DNA of 64,000 nucleotides from Palsa-147 sp049279675 (GCA_049279675.1 JBAPOP010000053.1:1-64000), one strand, 5' to 3'; positions 51,128-60,030 are shown, counted from the first letter of the stretch. Translations and numbers: made by a program. Notes: generated by a model from the sequence alone, not told the origin.

Positions 51128-51967
51128 TTACGTTACCGATACGGGCTCGATCTCGATTCCGCCGCCGCGCGCATGGAGACGGGCGGCTGGAACTTTGGCG
51201 TCGTGGGAAAAGAGCGCGAGCGTTCCCTCGCGCGCGACTTCCGAAATCCACTTGCGCTTGTTCTCGAGCGTCGTAAGCGGATAGAGATCGTACGCCATGA
51301 TCCACGGACCGGGGAGATGGGCGGTCGTCGGGACAAGGTCAACAAACAGGAATGCCGACTTGCCGCCGCCGGAAAGCCGGACACATTGCATATCCGCATT
51401 GTGACCGGGAACGCGAATCACTTCTACGCCGGGCACGATTTCAGAATCGCCGTCAAGGAGCCACCACTTTCCCGCGGTCTCGATGGCTAGAAAATTATCG
51501 GGCATGTAGCTCGCGCGGTCGCGGTCCGTCGGGTGCTTGGCGTGTTCCAATTCGCCGCGTTGCACGATGTATTGTGCGTTCGGAAACGATGGAACCGTGC
51601 GGCCATCTTCGATTCGCGTGTTCCAGCCGCAATGATCGAAGTGCAGGTGAGTATTCACAACGTAATCAATCTGATCGAGACCAACGCCGCGCGCCGCGAG
51701 TTGCTCCGGCAAGCGCTTGCCAGCGCCAATGGCATAAATGTCGCGGCGTTTTGGATCCATTTTATCGCCCGCGCCGGTTTCAACGAGAATCGTCTTCCCT
51801 GCCGCGCGCACTAGCAGGCAATTCATTTCGAGGCCGATTCGATTGCGCTCGTCGGCCGGAATCTTTTTCTCCCACAGCGGCTTCGGGATGACGCCAAACA
51901 TGGCCCCGCCGTCGAGTCGAAAGCCGCCGTCGTTGAGAATCCAGAACTCCAGATCACCAAGCTTCAC
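51128..51967 (-). CDS. Metallo-beta-lactamase-fold hydrolase
   Basis: The 279-residue protein has the zinc-binding motif THLHFDHCGW (His107, His109, Asp111, His112), a later His in VPGHNADMQCVRL and a final His in LFSHDAKVPA. The NxTHLHFDH type groups with AHL-lactonase/quorum-quenching and other lactonase-like hydrolases, but substrates vary greatly in this fold. There is no signal peptide, so it is cytosolic. Its ATGA start overlaps the MeaB stop by four bases, and mtnP follows 27 bases later. Confidence 0.88.
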   Translation of the reverse strand: MKLGDLEFWILNDGGFRLDGGAMFGVIPKPLWEKKIPADERNRIGLEMNCLLVRAAGKTILVETGAGDKMDPKRRDIYAIGAGKRLPEQLAARGVGLDQIDYVVNTHLHFDHCGWNTRIEDGRTVPSFPNAQYIVQRGELEHAKHPTDRDRASYMPDNFLAIETAGKWWLLDGDSEIVPGVEVIRVPGHNADMQCVRLSGGGKSAFLFVDLVPTTAHLPGPWIMAYDLYPLTTLENKRKWISEVAREGTLALFSHDAKVPAARLHARGGGIEIEPVSVT

Positions 51968-52929
51968 TTGGATTCCCCCATGCCAATGCGATCGAGAAAC
52001 TCGTTCACCACGGCATACGGATCTTTCCGGCGGCTCGCGATTTCTTCCGCCGCCGACGAAAGCGCCGCGTGGCCAATTCGACCGCGAATCACGCGCTCAG
52101 CGAATCGCTGTTCAAGCATTTCGATCAATCGCTGTTTCCAGTATCCGATTTCTTGAGCCTTGCGATCCATAGACGATGCTTTGTGACTGCGAAATTTCTC
52201 GATCTCCCCGGCCAATTCGGGGATGCCCTTTGATTCGGTGGCTACGGTGCGAACGACGGCAGGCCGCCAGCCATCGCGCTCGGGAGCAATGGTGAGAATC
52301 GCGCGAAGCTGCTCCTCAAATCGACCGGCGCCCTCGCGATCGCACTTGTTGATAACAAATATGTCCGCGATTTCCATCAACCCGGCTTTTAGGTTCTGCA
52401 CATCGTCTCCCATGCCGGGGACGAGTACGACGATGGTGCAATCGGCGAGGCGGACAATTTCGACTTCACCTTGACCGACGCCAACCGTCTCGATGAGAAC
52501 GAATTCCTTTCCGGCGGCATCGAGGAGTAGTGCGGTATCGTTTGTGGCTTCCGACAGGCCGCCGAGAGAACCACGCGTGGCCATCGACCGAATAAAGATT
52601 CCTGCGTCTGACGCGTGGCCTTGCATTCGTATGCGGTCGCCAAGAATTGCGCCGCCGGTAAATGGACTTGATGGATCAACGGCGATGACGCCGATGGTGC
52701 GATGCTGCCCGCGATAATGCGCGGCGAGACGGTCGACGAGGGTGCTCTTCCCTGTTCCCGGCGCTCCCGTGATACCCAACTTGAATGCATTGCCGGTATG
52801 CGGAAATAATCGGCGAAGAAGATCTTCGGATTCGCGGGTGCGATTCTCAATCGCGGTTACTCCGCGCGAGATCGCGCGGACATCCCCTGCGCGAATCTGT
52901 TCCGCCCAATCCTCGATCGCGCGCGTCAT
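51964..52929 (-). CDS. meaB: Methylmalonyl-CoA mutase-associated GTPase MeaB (ArgK family)
   Basis: The protein has 321 residues from ATG 52929 and the G3E-family P-loop GITGAPGTGKSTLVDRL, switch region VIAVDPSSPFTGGAILGDRIRM, LIETVGVGQGEVEIVRLADC and base-recognition NKCDREGA. MeaB loads and protects B12-dependent methylmalonyl-CoA or related mutases. A longer frame (to 52992) gives only a poor N-terminus. No mutase genes are in the window. The gene overlaps the MBL hydrolase (ATGA) and follows an acyl-CoA dehydrogenase, consistent with branched or odd-chain acyl-CoA breakdown. Confidence 0.95.
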   Translation of the reverse strand: MTRAIEDWAEQIRAGDVRAISRGVTAIENRTRESEDLLRRLFPHTGNAFKLGITGAPGTGKSTLVDRLAAHYRGQHRTIGVIAVDPSSPFTGGAILGDRIRMQGHASDAGIFIRSMATRGSLGGLSEATNDTALLLDAAGKEFVLIETVGVGQGEVEIVRLADCTIVVLVPGMGDDVQNLKAGLMEIADIFVINKCDREGAGRFEEQLRAILTIAPERDGWRPAVVRTVATESKGIPELAGEIEKFRSHKASSMDRKAQEIGYWKQRLIEMLEQRFAERVIRGRIGHAALSSAAEEIASRRKDPYAVVNEFLDRIGMGESK

Positions 52930-53026
52930 GAAATGGAGAAAAGCGCTTTCCGCGATGGCAACGCAGCCCGATTCGCGGGGTACAGCGCGCACGGATTCGA
53001 TATGGGATTTCCGCGACTCATGTGGA

Positions 53027-54193
53027 TCAAGCTTTCCCGAGAAGCTGGCGCGCGATCACGAGACGTTGAATCTCGCTCGTGCCCTCGCCGATGGTGCAGA
53101 GTTTGACGTCGCGGTAATACTTCTCCGCCGGGTAGTCCTTGATGAAGCCGTAACCGCCAAAAATTTGCACCGCTTCGTTGGCGACGCGAACCGCGACCTC
53201 GCCTGCATAGAGTTTTGCCATGCTCGATTCCTGCGTGTAGCGCACGGCGTCTCCGCCTCTTGCAATCGCTCGGTCGGCGAGCCAGGCGGCGCGATACGTG
53301 AGGAGGCGAGCGGCCTCAATTTGCGTCGCCATATCGGCGAGCTTGAATTGAATGGCCTGAAATTCGGCGATCGCCTTGCCGAACTGCTTGCGTTGCTTCG
53401 CGTATTTCACCGAGGCCTCATATGCGCCTTGAGCCATCCCGAGTCCCAGCGCTGCAATGGAAACGCGGCCGCCATCGAGGATTTGCAGGCTATTGACGAA
53501 GCCTTCGCCTTCTTTGCCGAGAAGGTTCGCGGCGGGAATGCGGCAGTCGCTGAAAATTACTTCGGAAGTATCGCTCGCGCGCAGGCCGAGCTTATTTTCT
53601 TTTTTGCCCGGACGGAATCCGGGTGTTCCCTTCTCGATAATGAAGGCCGAAATTCCGTGACTCTTCTTCGATTTGTCTGTGGCGGCCATCGCAACGCAAA
53701 CGTCCGCGTAGTGGCCATTCGTCGTGAAGGTTTTTGCGCCGTTCAGAAGCCAATCGCCATTTTGACGCACGGCAGAAGTTCTCGTGCCACCCGCGTCCGA
53801 ACCCGCTTCGGGCTCGGTGAGCGACCAACAGCCGATCTTTTTGCCCTGCGCGAGATCGACGACGTATTTCTTCTTCTGTTCCTCGGTGCCGAATTTGTAA
53901 ATGTGATTCGTGCAGAGTGAATTGTGCGCGGCGACGATGATGCCGATGGAGCCGTCCACACGGGACAATTCCTCGATTGCGATGGCGTATTCGACGTAGC
54001 CGAGACCCGCGCCGCCGTACTTCTCCGGGAAGACGACGCCGAGAAGTCCCATTTCCGCGAGCTTTGGAACGATCTCGACCGGAAAGCGGGAAGCCTCATC
54101 CCACTCCATGACGTGCGGAGCGATTTCGCCTTCGGCAAATTCGCGCACCGTGCGGCGAAGCTGTATTTGTTCATCCGTCAGCGAGAAATCCAC
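53027..54193 (-). CDS. Acyl-CoA dehydrogenase
   Basis: The 388-residue FAD enzyme of the acyl-CoA dehydrogenase family has FAD/substrate motifs WSLTEPEAGSDAGGT and NGAKTFTTNGHYADV, the central barrel GFRPGKKENKLGLRASDT, and the C-terminal helix bundle with QIFGGYGFIKDYPAEKYYRD and TIGEGTSEIQRLVIARQLLG. The GTG at 54193 is used because GAGG precedes it closely and it starts the typical VDFSLTDEQ; another GTG is at 54214. It would oxidise an acyl-CoA, passing electrons to ETF. Chain length is not predicted. It leads the MeaB-MBL-mtnP-PfkB run. Confidence 0.93.
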   Translation of the reverse strand: MDFSLTDEQIQLRRTVREFAEGEIAPHVMEWDEASRFPVEIVPKLAEMGLLGVVFPEKYGGAGLGYVEYAIAIEELSRVDGSIGIIVAAHNSLCTNHIYKFGTEEQKKKYVVDLAQGKKIGCWSLTEPEAGSDAGGTRTSAVRQNGDWLLNGAKTFTTNGHYADVCVAMAATDKSKKSHGISAFIIEKGTPGFRPGKKENKLGLRASDTSEVIFSDCRIPAANLLGKEGEGFVNSLQILDGGRVSIAALGLGMAQGAYEASVKYAKQRKQFGKAIAEFQAIQFKLADMATQIEAARLLTYRAAWLADRAIARGGDAVRYTQESSMAKLYAGEVAVRVANEAVQIFGGYGFIKDYPAEKYYRDVKLCTIGEGTSEIQRLVIARQLLGKA

Positions 54194-54296
54194 GTGATCC
54201 TCGGTGCGCAGCACGCGCGCGGGCAGAGTTATCGAAAGGCCGAATCTAAATTTATATCACAGGTAAGCGCAGAGACTGCGCTGTGGTTCGGGAATC

Positions 54297-55388
54297 CTAA
54301 GGAGCAACGATTCTTGCCAACACATCGAGCGCTCGCTCGCATCCTGCGCGGTCAACATCATAATGGGTGACCATACGAAGCGCGTATTTCTCGGATGGAT
54401 TGGACAAGATTCGTTCTTTCGCAAGATCGCTTGAGATCTCCGCCGCAGTTTTGCCCGTTGCGCGAACATCGAAGATGACGATATTCGTGACGACTTTTTC
54501 CTGCCCGACCGAGATGCCTTTGATTTGCGCGAGGCCCTGGGCCAGGAATCGAGCGTTCTCGTGGTCGCGCGGCAGAATCTTCGGAGAATCCTCAAGAGCG
54601 AGCAGCCCCGCCGCCGCGAGGACGCCAATCTGGCGCATTCCGCCACCGAGCATCTTCCGCGTGACGCGGGATTTGGCAATGAAATCGTGCGAGCCGAGCA
54701 AGAGCGACCCGGCCGGCGCGCCGAGCCCCTTCGAAAGACAGAACATGATTGAGTCGCACTTCCGCGACAAGTCGGCGACAGTGCGGCCGGCGGCGACAGA
54801 CGCGTTGAATATCCGCGCACCATCAAGATGAACGCGGAGGCCTGCTTCGTGCGCGCGATCGCAGATATCGTCGACTGACTCCACTGAATAGACGGACCCT
54901 CCCGCCATGTTGTGGGAATTCTCGATCGTGACGAGGCGGGTTTGGGAATAGTAGTAAATCTTGGGGCGCAAGCTGGCTTCGATTAGTTCCCAAGTGAGAA
55001 TTCCGTCGGGCGCGAAGACGGGGCGCGGAAAGCAGCCCGCGATCGCGGACATGGAACCTAGTTCGTAATGATTTACGTGCGCGCGTTCTTCGCAAAGGAC
55101 TTCGTCGCCGGGGCGAGTCCAAGTTTTGATCGCCAGCAGATTGCCCATCGAACCGCTGGGGACGAAGAGCGCGGCTTCGCGTTCGAATATTTCCGCGGCG
55201 CGGGATTGTAGGCGATTGACGGTGGGATCTTCGCCGTAGACGTCGTCGCCGACTTCGGCTTCGGCCATGGCGCGGCGCATCGCTGGGGTCGGCTTTGTAA
55301 CCGTGTCGCTGCGCAGGTCGACGACGGCAGCGGCGTCGCGTGATTTCTCCGTTTTTTCTCCGGCCGGCGTGAGAGTTTGTTCGTACAC
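54297..55388 (-). CDS. ltaE: Low-specificity L-threonine aldolase family protein
   Basis: The 363-residue PLP enzyme of fold type I has DLRSDTVTKPTPAMRRAMAEA, GDDVYGEDPTVNRLQ, VPSGSMGNLLAIK, the PLP-ring Asp region VHLDGARIFNAS, the Lys in FCLSKGLGAPAGSLL, and VTRKMLGGGMRQIG. It cleaves threonine or allo-threonine to glycine and acetaldehyde; some family members do this for phenylserine. GTG 55388 is chosen because GGAG stands six bases before it; an earlier GTG at 55406 directly abuts the hemW stop. The two genes are likely co-transcribed. Confidence 0.93.
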   Translation of the reverse strand: MYEQTLTPAGEKTEKSRDAAAVVDLRSDTVTKPTPAMRRAMAEAEVGDDVYGEDPTVNRLQSRAAEIFEREAALFVPSGSMGNLLAIKTWTRPGDEVLCEERAHVNHYELGSMSAIAGCFPRPVFAPDGILTWELIEASLRPKIYYYSQTRLVTIENSHNMAGGSVYSVESVDDICDRAHEAGLRVHLDGARIFNASVAAGRTVADLSRKCDSIMFCLSKGLGAPAGSLLLGSHDFIAKSRVTRKMLGGGMRQIGVLAAAGLLALEDSPKILPRDHENARFLAQGLAQIKGISVGQEKVVTNIVIFDVRATGKTAAEISSDLAKERILSNPSEKYALRMVTHYDVDRAGCERALDVLARIVAP

Positions 55389-55406
55389 ATTCGGCTCCTG
55401 AATCAC

Positions 55407-56549
55407 CTAGGCGCTCACGGCTTCGAGCAACGCGACGAAGACTTCATTTGAGATTGCCACCCGGTCTGGCGCGAGCCGCACTCGGCCATTCTCGACGATT
55501 AGGAGGCCTTGAGCACGCAGTTCTTCGATTCGCTCGAGGATCACGCTTCCGGATTGACCGCACAGAATAGAAATATCGACTCCATCGAGCAGGCGGAGTC
55601 CGAGGAAAATTTCTTCTTCGTGTGCTTGCAGCCGCGTGACTGCTTCATTCTGTTCGACAGGAAGTAGGCCACGATCGATCGCGGAGACGTAGGCGGCAGG
55701 ATCGTGGCTATTGGCCCAGCGGCGCGTGCCGTCGAATGAATGCGCGCCAGCGCCGAGGCCGAGGTACGGTTCCCGATGCCAGTATTTCAGATTATGGCGC
55801 GAGCGAAATCCCGGTTTCGCCCAGTTTGAAATTTCGTAGTGCTCGAAGCCCTCGGCGGCTAGGCGTTCGCAGGCGTGCTCGTAGAACGAAGCCATTTCGT
55901 CGTCTGTGGGGAGAGCGCCGGCGCTGTAGCGTTGTCCGCCTGCCAGCACTTCCTTGCCGAGGTGGCTGCCTTCGTCAATTTCCATCAGGTAGATCGAAAC
56001 GTGTTCTGGATTCGTGCGCAGAAGACTTTCGATTGAATCGCGCCAGGTGGCGGCGGTTTGATGAGGCATGCCTGCGATGAGATCGAGCGTGATATTGCGG
56101 AATTCAGATTCGCGGAGAATTTCGACCGCGGCGAAGGTATCCGCGCGGCGATGCATTCGGCCCGCGGCTTTGAGTTCGACATCGCTGAAGGATTGAGCGC
56201 CCAGGCTAATGCGATTGAATCCTGCGGCCAGCCACGCGCTCGCTTTTTCGCGCGTGATAGTTTCGGGGTCGGCCTCCAGGGTAGCTTCTTCGATGGCGCA
56301 TTTGAAATGAGCGCGGAGCGAATCGAGAATTGCTTTTAGGTTTGCTGGGAAAAGGAGGCTTGGCGTTCCGCCACCGATGTATACGGTGTCGAATGCGGGC
56401 CAAATTTCGCTCGAGCGAAGTTCAATTTCGCGAGTGATGGCCGCGGCGTAGGGTGCATAGAGATTTGGCGAGAAGACGCCGGTGTGGAAATTGCAGTAGG
56501 TGCACTTGGTCTGGCAGAAAGGCACCTGAATGTATAAGCCGGATGTCAT
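55407..56549 (-). CDS. hemW: HemW-type radical SAM protein (coproporphyrinogen oxidase-like)
   Basis: The 380-residue radical SAM protein has the [4Fe-4S] motif Cys12-Q-T-K-Cys16-T-Y-Cys19, GGGTPSLL, EADPETITREKASAW, SLGAQSFSDVELKAAGRMHR and, at the C-terminus, a HemW domain (LGLGAGAHSFDGTRRWAN). HemW is a haem chaperone that resembles HemN but lacks its coproporphyrinogen activity. It lacks the extra N-terminal Cys typical of HemN (CxxxCxxCxC). It follows YjbQ by 36 bases. Its haem link fits the window's emphasis but the gene sits outside the main cluster. Confidence 0.92.
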   Translation of the reverse strand: MTSGLYIQVPFCQTKCTYCNFHTGVFSPNLYAPYAAAITREIELRSSEIWPAFDTVYIGGGTPSLLFPANLKAILDSLRAHFKCAIEEATLEADPETITREKASAWLAAGFNRISLGAQSFSDVELKAAGRMHRRADTFAAVEILRESEFRNITLDLIAGMPHQTAATWRDSIESLLRTNPEHVSIYLMEIDEGSHLGKEVLAGGQRYSAGALPTDDEMASFYEHACERLAAEGFEHYEISNWAKPGFRSRHNLKYWHREPYLGLGAGAHSFDGTRRWANSHDPAAYVSAIDRGLLPVEQNEAVTRLQAHEEEIFLGLRLLDGVDISILCGQSGSVILERIEELRAQGLLIVENGRVRLAPDRVAISNEVFVALLEAVSA

Positions 56550-56585
56550 GGATTCAGTCCATTGTACAGCAGGCTTGGCGCGTAA

Positions 56586-57020
56586 TTACGACGGGTCTGG
56601 GACGATCTTGACGTGTAGCTCGCGGTGGCGGGGCCCGTCGAACTCGGCGAAGAATACCATTTGCCAGCGGCCGAGCGCCAGACGGCCACGCTCGATGAAT
56701 ATGCTTTGCGAGGTTCCCGTCAGCGCGAGTTTTATATGGGAGTCCGAGTTGCCTTCAGCGTGTTTGAATTTTAGGCTCGTGGGAACGATTCGGTCGAAAG
56801 CAGCTTCCATGTCGCTTGCGACGTCGGGATCGTAGCCTTCGTTGATCAAGACTCCGGCGGTTGTGTGGGGAACGTAGAGATGGCAAATGCCGTTCGCGAC
56901 GCCTGAATCTGTGACGAGATCATGGACGCGCGCCGTGACATTGATCAGTTCCGTTCGGCGAGATGAGCGAACCTCAATGATGTGTTTGCGCGCGATTGCG
57001 TTCGTGCGGGAGTCCGGCAT
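56586..57020 (-). CDS. YjbQ/UPF0047 family protein (secondary thiamine-phosphate synthase)
   Basis: The 144-residue protein matches UPF0047: LINVTARVHDLVTDSGVANG, HLYVPHTTAGVLINEGYDPD, the metal-site His in TSLKFKHAEGNSDSHIK, ERGRLALGRWQMVFFAEFDG and HRELHVKI. Some family members show weak thiamine-phosphate synthase activity, but the true role is unsettled. It lies between the aldolase (24 bases) and HemW genes in one direction. Length is normal. Confidence 0.9.
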   Translation of the reverse strand: MPDSRTNAIARKHIIEVRSSRRTELINVTARVHDLVTDSGVANGICHLYVPHTTAGVLINEGYDPDVASDMEAAFDRIVPTSLKFKHAEGNSDSHIKLALTGTSQSIFIERGRLALGRWQMVFFAEFDGPRHRELHVKIVPDPS

Positions 57021-57044
57021 CGGTGCGGCCTTCGAAGCGGGCGC

Positions 57045-58064
57045 TTAGTCCGCAAGCGCCGCAGCCGAGGCTGCGCCGTAGAAACTGAACCACGGCTTTG
57101 CGGCGGAGAGGCGATCGTTGACGTTTTTGATATTTTTGACGCCTTCCGTCGCAAGCCAATCTTCGAGCGCCTTCAGGCCCTGCTTGGCGTAGATCGGCAT
57201 GCCATCTTTCCAAGTGGCGCGGCCGCAAAGGACGCCGGAGAAATTTGTGCCGGATTCGGCCGCGAGTTCGAGCGTTTCCGCGAAGGTATCGTTGCTGACG
57301 CCCGCCGAAAGATAGATGAAGGGCTTTTTCGAAACGGAAGCGGCGCGGCGGAAGAAATCCTTGGCTTGGTCGCGCGTGTATGCGGATTCGCCCTTGCAGG
57401 CGCGCGTGCCGGCGACGAAATTCATGTTCACCGGGACTTCGACTTTCAAAACATCCACGGCGTATTGAGGCTTCGAGAATTCTTCCATGCTCTTCGCGAC
57501 GATTTCGGGCTTTTTCTTCGCGAAGGCGATTCCCTTCTCATCGCCATTTTCTTCGTAACCGACGAATTCGAGGAAAAATGGAACGTCCGAGGCGGTACAT
57601 TCCGCGCCGATGCGCTCGACCCAGGCGTGCTTGATCTCGTTGATCTCGCGCGAATCGAATGGAGTGTAGTAGAGGAGAATCTTGATGCAATCGGCGCCTG
57701 CGGCCACGAGGCGGCGAACTGACCAGATATCAAGAAGATCGGGCAAGCGGCCGGGGCGCGTGTTGTCGTAGCCACTATTTTCGTAGGCGAGAAGGAGGCC
57801 TGCATTTTTTGCGCGCGCTTTGGCGGCTTCGAGGCCGTATTCGGGATCGAGAAGGATTGCGCTCGCGTAAGGAGTGAGAGCACGGACTACCGCTTGCTTG
57901 AATTCGGCCATCATTTCCCATGTGACCGCGCTTTTATCGATGCCTTTATCTTTTGCGATGGCGCTCTTCAGCGAGCCACGCTGGTCCATCGCGGCGGCGG
58001 CGATCACGCCCCGCTCGTTGGACACGGCTTGCAGGCCTTTTATTTTGCCGGCGCTTACCTTCAT
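57045..58064 (-). CDS. Tagatose 1,6-bisphosphate aldolase-like class I aldolase
   Basis: The 339-residue protein matches LacD-type aldolases with the Schiff-base Lys207 (DVLKVEVPVN), near the Lys205 of LacD, and IAAAAMDQRGSLK, ILLDPEYGL, LEFVGYEENGDEKGIAFAKK, CGRATWKDG. It would split tagatose-1,6-bisphosphate (or fructose-type analogues) into two triose phosphates. The start ATG has GGAGG at seven bases. No other tagatose genes are close, so it may serve another sugar route. It precedes yjbQ and hemW. Confidence 0.88.
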   Translation of the reverse strand: MKVSAGKIKGLQAVSNERGVIAAAAMDQRGSLKSAIAKDKGIDKSAVTWEMMAEFKQAVVRALTPYASAILLDPEYGLEAAKARAKNAGLLLAYENSGYDNTRPGRLPDLLDIWSVRRLVAAGADCIKILLYYTPFDSREINEIKHAWVERIGAECTASDVPFFLEFVGYEENGDEKGIAFAKKKPEIVAKSMEEFSKPQYAVDVLKVEVPVNMNFVAGTRACKGESAYTRDQAKDFFRRAASVSKKPFIYLSAGVSNDTFAETLELAAESGTNFSGVLCGRATWKDGMPIYAKQGLKALEDWLATEGVKNIKNVNDRLSAAKPWFSFYGAASAAALAD

Positions 58065-58173
58065 CGGACGTCCTCCCCAATCGAATTGCGCATGTTTGAA
58101 CGGCGGCATTTTAGCACGCGACGTTGATGCGCGAACAGGCTGATGCAGATGGTGCGTAGGATTTTTATTGAAA

Positions 58174-59781
58174 CTAGAGATACAGGATGTGGTGTTCGGG
58201 AGGCGATGCGGTGCGCTTGTAGAGTTCGTCCAATAACTCGGTACCGAATGACGCGATGAATGGGAGCAGACAGAGGCTGCGCTCTTGAAGACCGCGCTGG
58301 GGGAAGAGCGAGTCGAAGAGGATCTGCTCGTGACGCTCCAAAACGCCGGAGCGGAGGGCTTCGGCCTTGCCTGTCTTGCGGCGCAATTTGGCGAGTTGAT
58401 AGAGCATCTTGCGCTCGGCGGTTCCGAGAGCGCCGAGAAGGGATTTGTCGAGACGCCCAAGAGGCTTTTCGAGGCCTTTTAGCACTTTTTGAAGCGCTTT
58501 TTCGTCGCGCTCGAATCTTCGCGCCAGGCCGCGCGGAAGGTTTCCGGCGGCGAGGATCGCGCCGAGCCGCTGGCGACCTTGAAAAATGTCGCTGGGCGAT
58601 AGGCCATACTTTTTCAAGAGGCGCGCGACGTGGGGCGGTACGAGCGTGAAACCTGGCCGCGGGAGGATTGCCGGCATTCGGTTCATGAGTTGGGCGTAGA
58701 CGACTTCAACTTGCGCCATATATGCGATTTCGGCGGGGCCTCCGATGTACGCGACAGTGGGCAGAAGAGTGTCCTGGACGATGGCGCGAAGGAGAACATT
58801 CGGCGAGAAGAGTTCGGGAGTCTCGTCGATGGCGTGCAGAAGCTCACTCGAGGAACTTGTGATGCCGCCTGCGACAAACTTGTCTCCTGCAGCGCGAACG
58901 GGCTCGCGCTTGCCACCAACGTTCATGAAAAGAAGAGTGGAGCGGCCTGTGATTTTGACCTGGGCGTGAAAGCCAGCCTTCTCAAGCGCCTTGTCTCGCG
59001 CTTTGAGTGCGTCCCGCAGCGGAGCGTCTTCGTCGATCGCGCGGCGGAAGACGGGGGCCGCGAGGCGGTGAAAGCCAGGATCAAGCGGGTCGAATAGAAT
59101 CACTCCGAATTTCGACAAGAGGCGTGCGAACAGTTTTCCGAAGGCGGAGCCAAAATTTTCGCCGGGCGCGTAAGACTCGCGGAGGGCGCTCTCGGTTTCT
59201 ACAACGCCGGGACCTTCGAGCCGCTTTGCGGCCGCGTCGGTGACTTTCGAAATTTCGGAGCCGAAACGGATTGCGCCGACTTGGCGGCCCGCGAATTCCG
59301 ATGGTGCCTCAATACCGAAACGCTCGAGCCCGGACTTCGTGAGCCAGAAGGAATGATCTACTTCGGCGAGATCGTGGTCTTCCGTGGCGAGCCAGAATAT
59401 CGGCACTGCCTCGATCCCGCGGGCCGATAGCCGTTCGGCGGTTCGAATTGCTTCTAAGGCCTTGTAGAAGCTGTACGCGGGCCCGCCAAACAGGCCAACC
59501 TGCTGGCCGGTGACGACGGCGACGGCGCCGTTTGCGAGGCGATCGAGATTTGTGCCGGCGGCAGGGCCTGATCCGAACGCGCGATTCTGAGCGCGCAAAA
59601 TCGCGACGACTGCGCTCCGCACTTGCGAATCGAAATGCACTTCTTTCGCGGATGCTATAACGCCATCGAGAGTGGGTTCGTGACGGTAGAATTCTCCGAC
59701 TCGCGGGAAATCATCGAGAAAAGTTAAGATTAACTTCGTCGTGCGCGGCAGTTCGGCGAGACGCAGACAGTGAGACTCCAT
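58174..59781 (-). CDS. bshC: Bacillithiol synthase BshC (putative cysteine-adding enzyme)
   Basis: The 535-residue protein matches BshC in its whole length: LPRTTKLILTFLDDFPRVGEFYRH at the start, VVTGQQVGLFGGPAYSFYKALEAI, VPIFWLATEDHDLAEVDH (the nucleotidylyltransferase-like HxGH-equivalent region), PLRDALKARDKALEKAG and PYIGGPAEIAYMAQ-like VAYIGGPAEIAYMAQVEVVY. BshC adds cysteine to GlcN-malate to finish bacillithiol, the thiol redox buffer of Bacillus and some Acidobacteria. bshA and bshB are not in the window. ATG 59781 is supported by a promoter whose -10 box ends 11 bases before it; a longer frame to 59859 is unlikely. Confidence 0.93.
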   Translation of the reverse strand: MESHCLRLAELPRTTKLILTFLDDFPRVGEFYRHEPTLDGVIASAKEVHFDSQVRSAVVAILRAQNRAFGSGPAAGTNLDRLANGAVAVVTGQQVGLFGGPAYSFYKALEAIRTAERLSARGIEAVPIFWLATEDHDLAEVDHSFWLTKSGLERFGIEAPSEFAGRQVGAIRFGSEISKVTDAAAKRLEGPGVVETESALRESYAPGENFGSAFGKLFARLLSKFGVILFDPLDPGFHRLAAPVFRRAIDEDAPLRDALKARDKALEKAGFHAQVKITGRSTLLFMNVGGKREPVRAAGDKFVAGGITSSSSELLHAIDETPELFSPNVLLRAIVQDTLLPTVAYIGGPAEIAYMAQVEVVYAQLMNRMPAILPRPGFTLVPPHVARLLKKYGLSPSDIFQGRQRLGAILAAGNLPRGLARRFERDEKALQKVLKGLEKPLGRLDKSLLGALGTAERKMLYQLAKLRRKTGKAEALRSGVLERHEQILFDSLFPQRGLQERSLCLLPFIASFGTELLDELYKRTASPPEHHILYL

Positions 59782-59792
59782 GTAGGATTTGG

Positions 59793-59821
59793 ATGATACA
59801 CGGTGAGAAAGGACGCAGCAA
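59793..59821 (-). promoter_or_regulatory. Predicted bshC promoter, leaderless type
   Basis: On the minus strand TTGCTG (59821-59816), 17 bases, then TATCAT (59798-59793), ending 11 bases before the ATG at 59781. There is no ribosome binding site. It decides the start of bshC over longer frames. Confidence 0.5.
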
Positions 59822-59901
59822 TCGTCGTAGCCGAATCGGGCCCGGAGGGCGTTTTGCAACGCCGAATGAAAGTCGAGCGAGGCGGTTCTGATTTGATTTT
59901 C

Positions 59902-59940
59902 GTAGGGCTGGACGGGCGGCCGGCCGGGTTGTGGTGATTG
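59902..59940 (+). repeat. GTAG-headed REP-like element
   Basis: GTAGGGCTGGACGGGC leads into GGCCGGCCGGGTTGTGG. The inverted arms are partly decayed. It pairs head-out with the minus-strand element at 59962-59998. Confidence 0.6.
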
Positions 59941-59961
59941 ATTGACACAGGCAAAACCAAA

Positions 59962-59998
59962 ATCGTAAGAGGCCGGTCCGTCTTCCGACGGTCCCTAC
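59962..59998 (-). repeat. REP-like element, variant subfamily
   Basis: On the minus strand GTAGGGACCGTCGGAAGAC is followed by GGACCGGCCTCTTACGATT. It shares its head and tail with the element at 10451-10478, so the two define a second REP subfamily. Confidence 0.6.
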
Positions 59999-60030
59999 GG
60001 GTGCAGGGCGGGCGATCGCGGCGGCGGGGC

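Noticed and set aside
55407..56549. Oxygen-independent coproporphyrinogen oxidase HemN
   Set aside because: The extra N-terminal cysteine (CxC after CxxxCxxC) is missing; the HemW form fits better.
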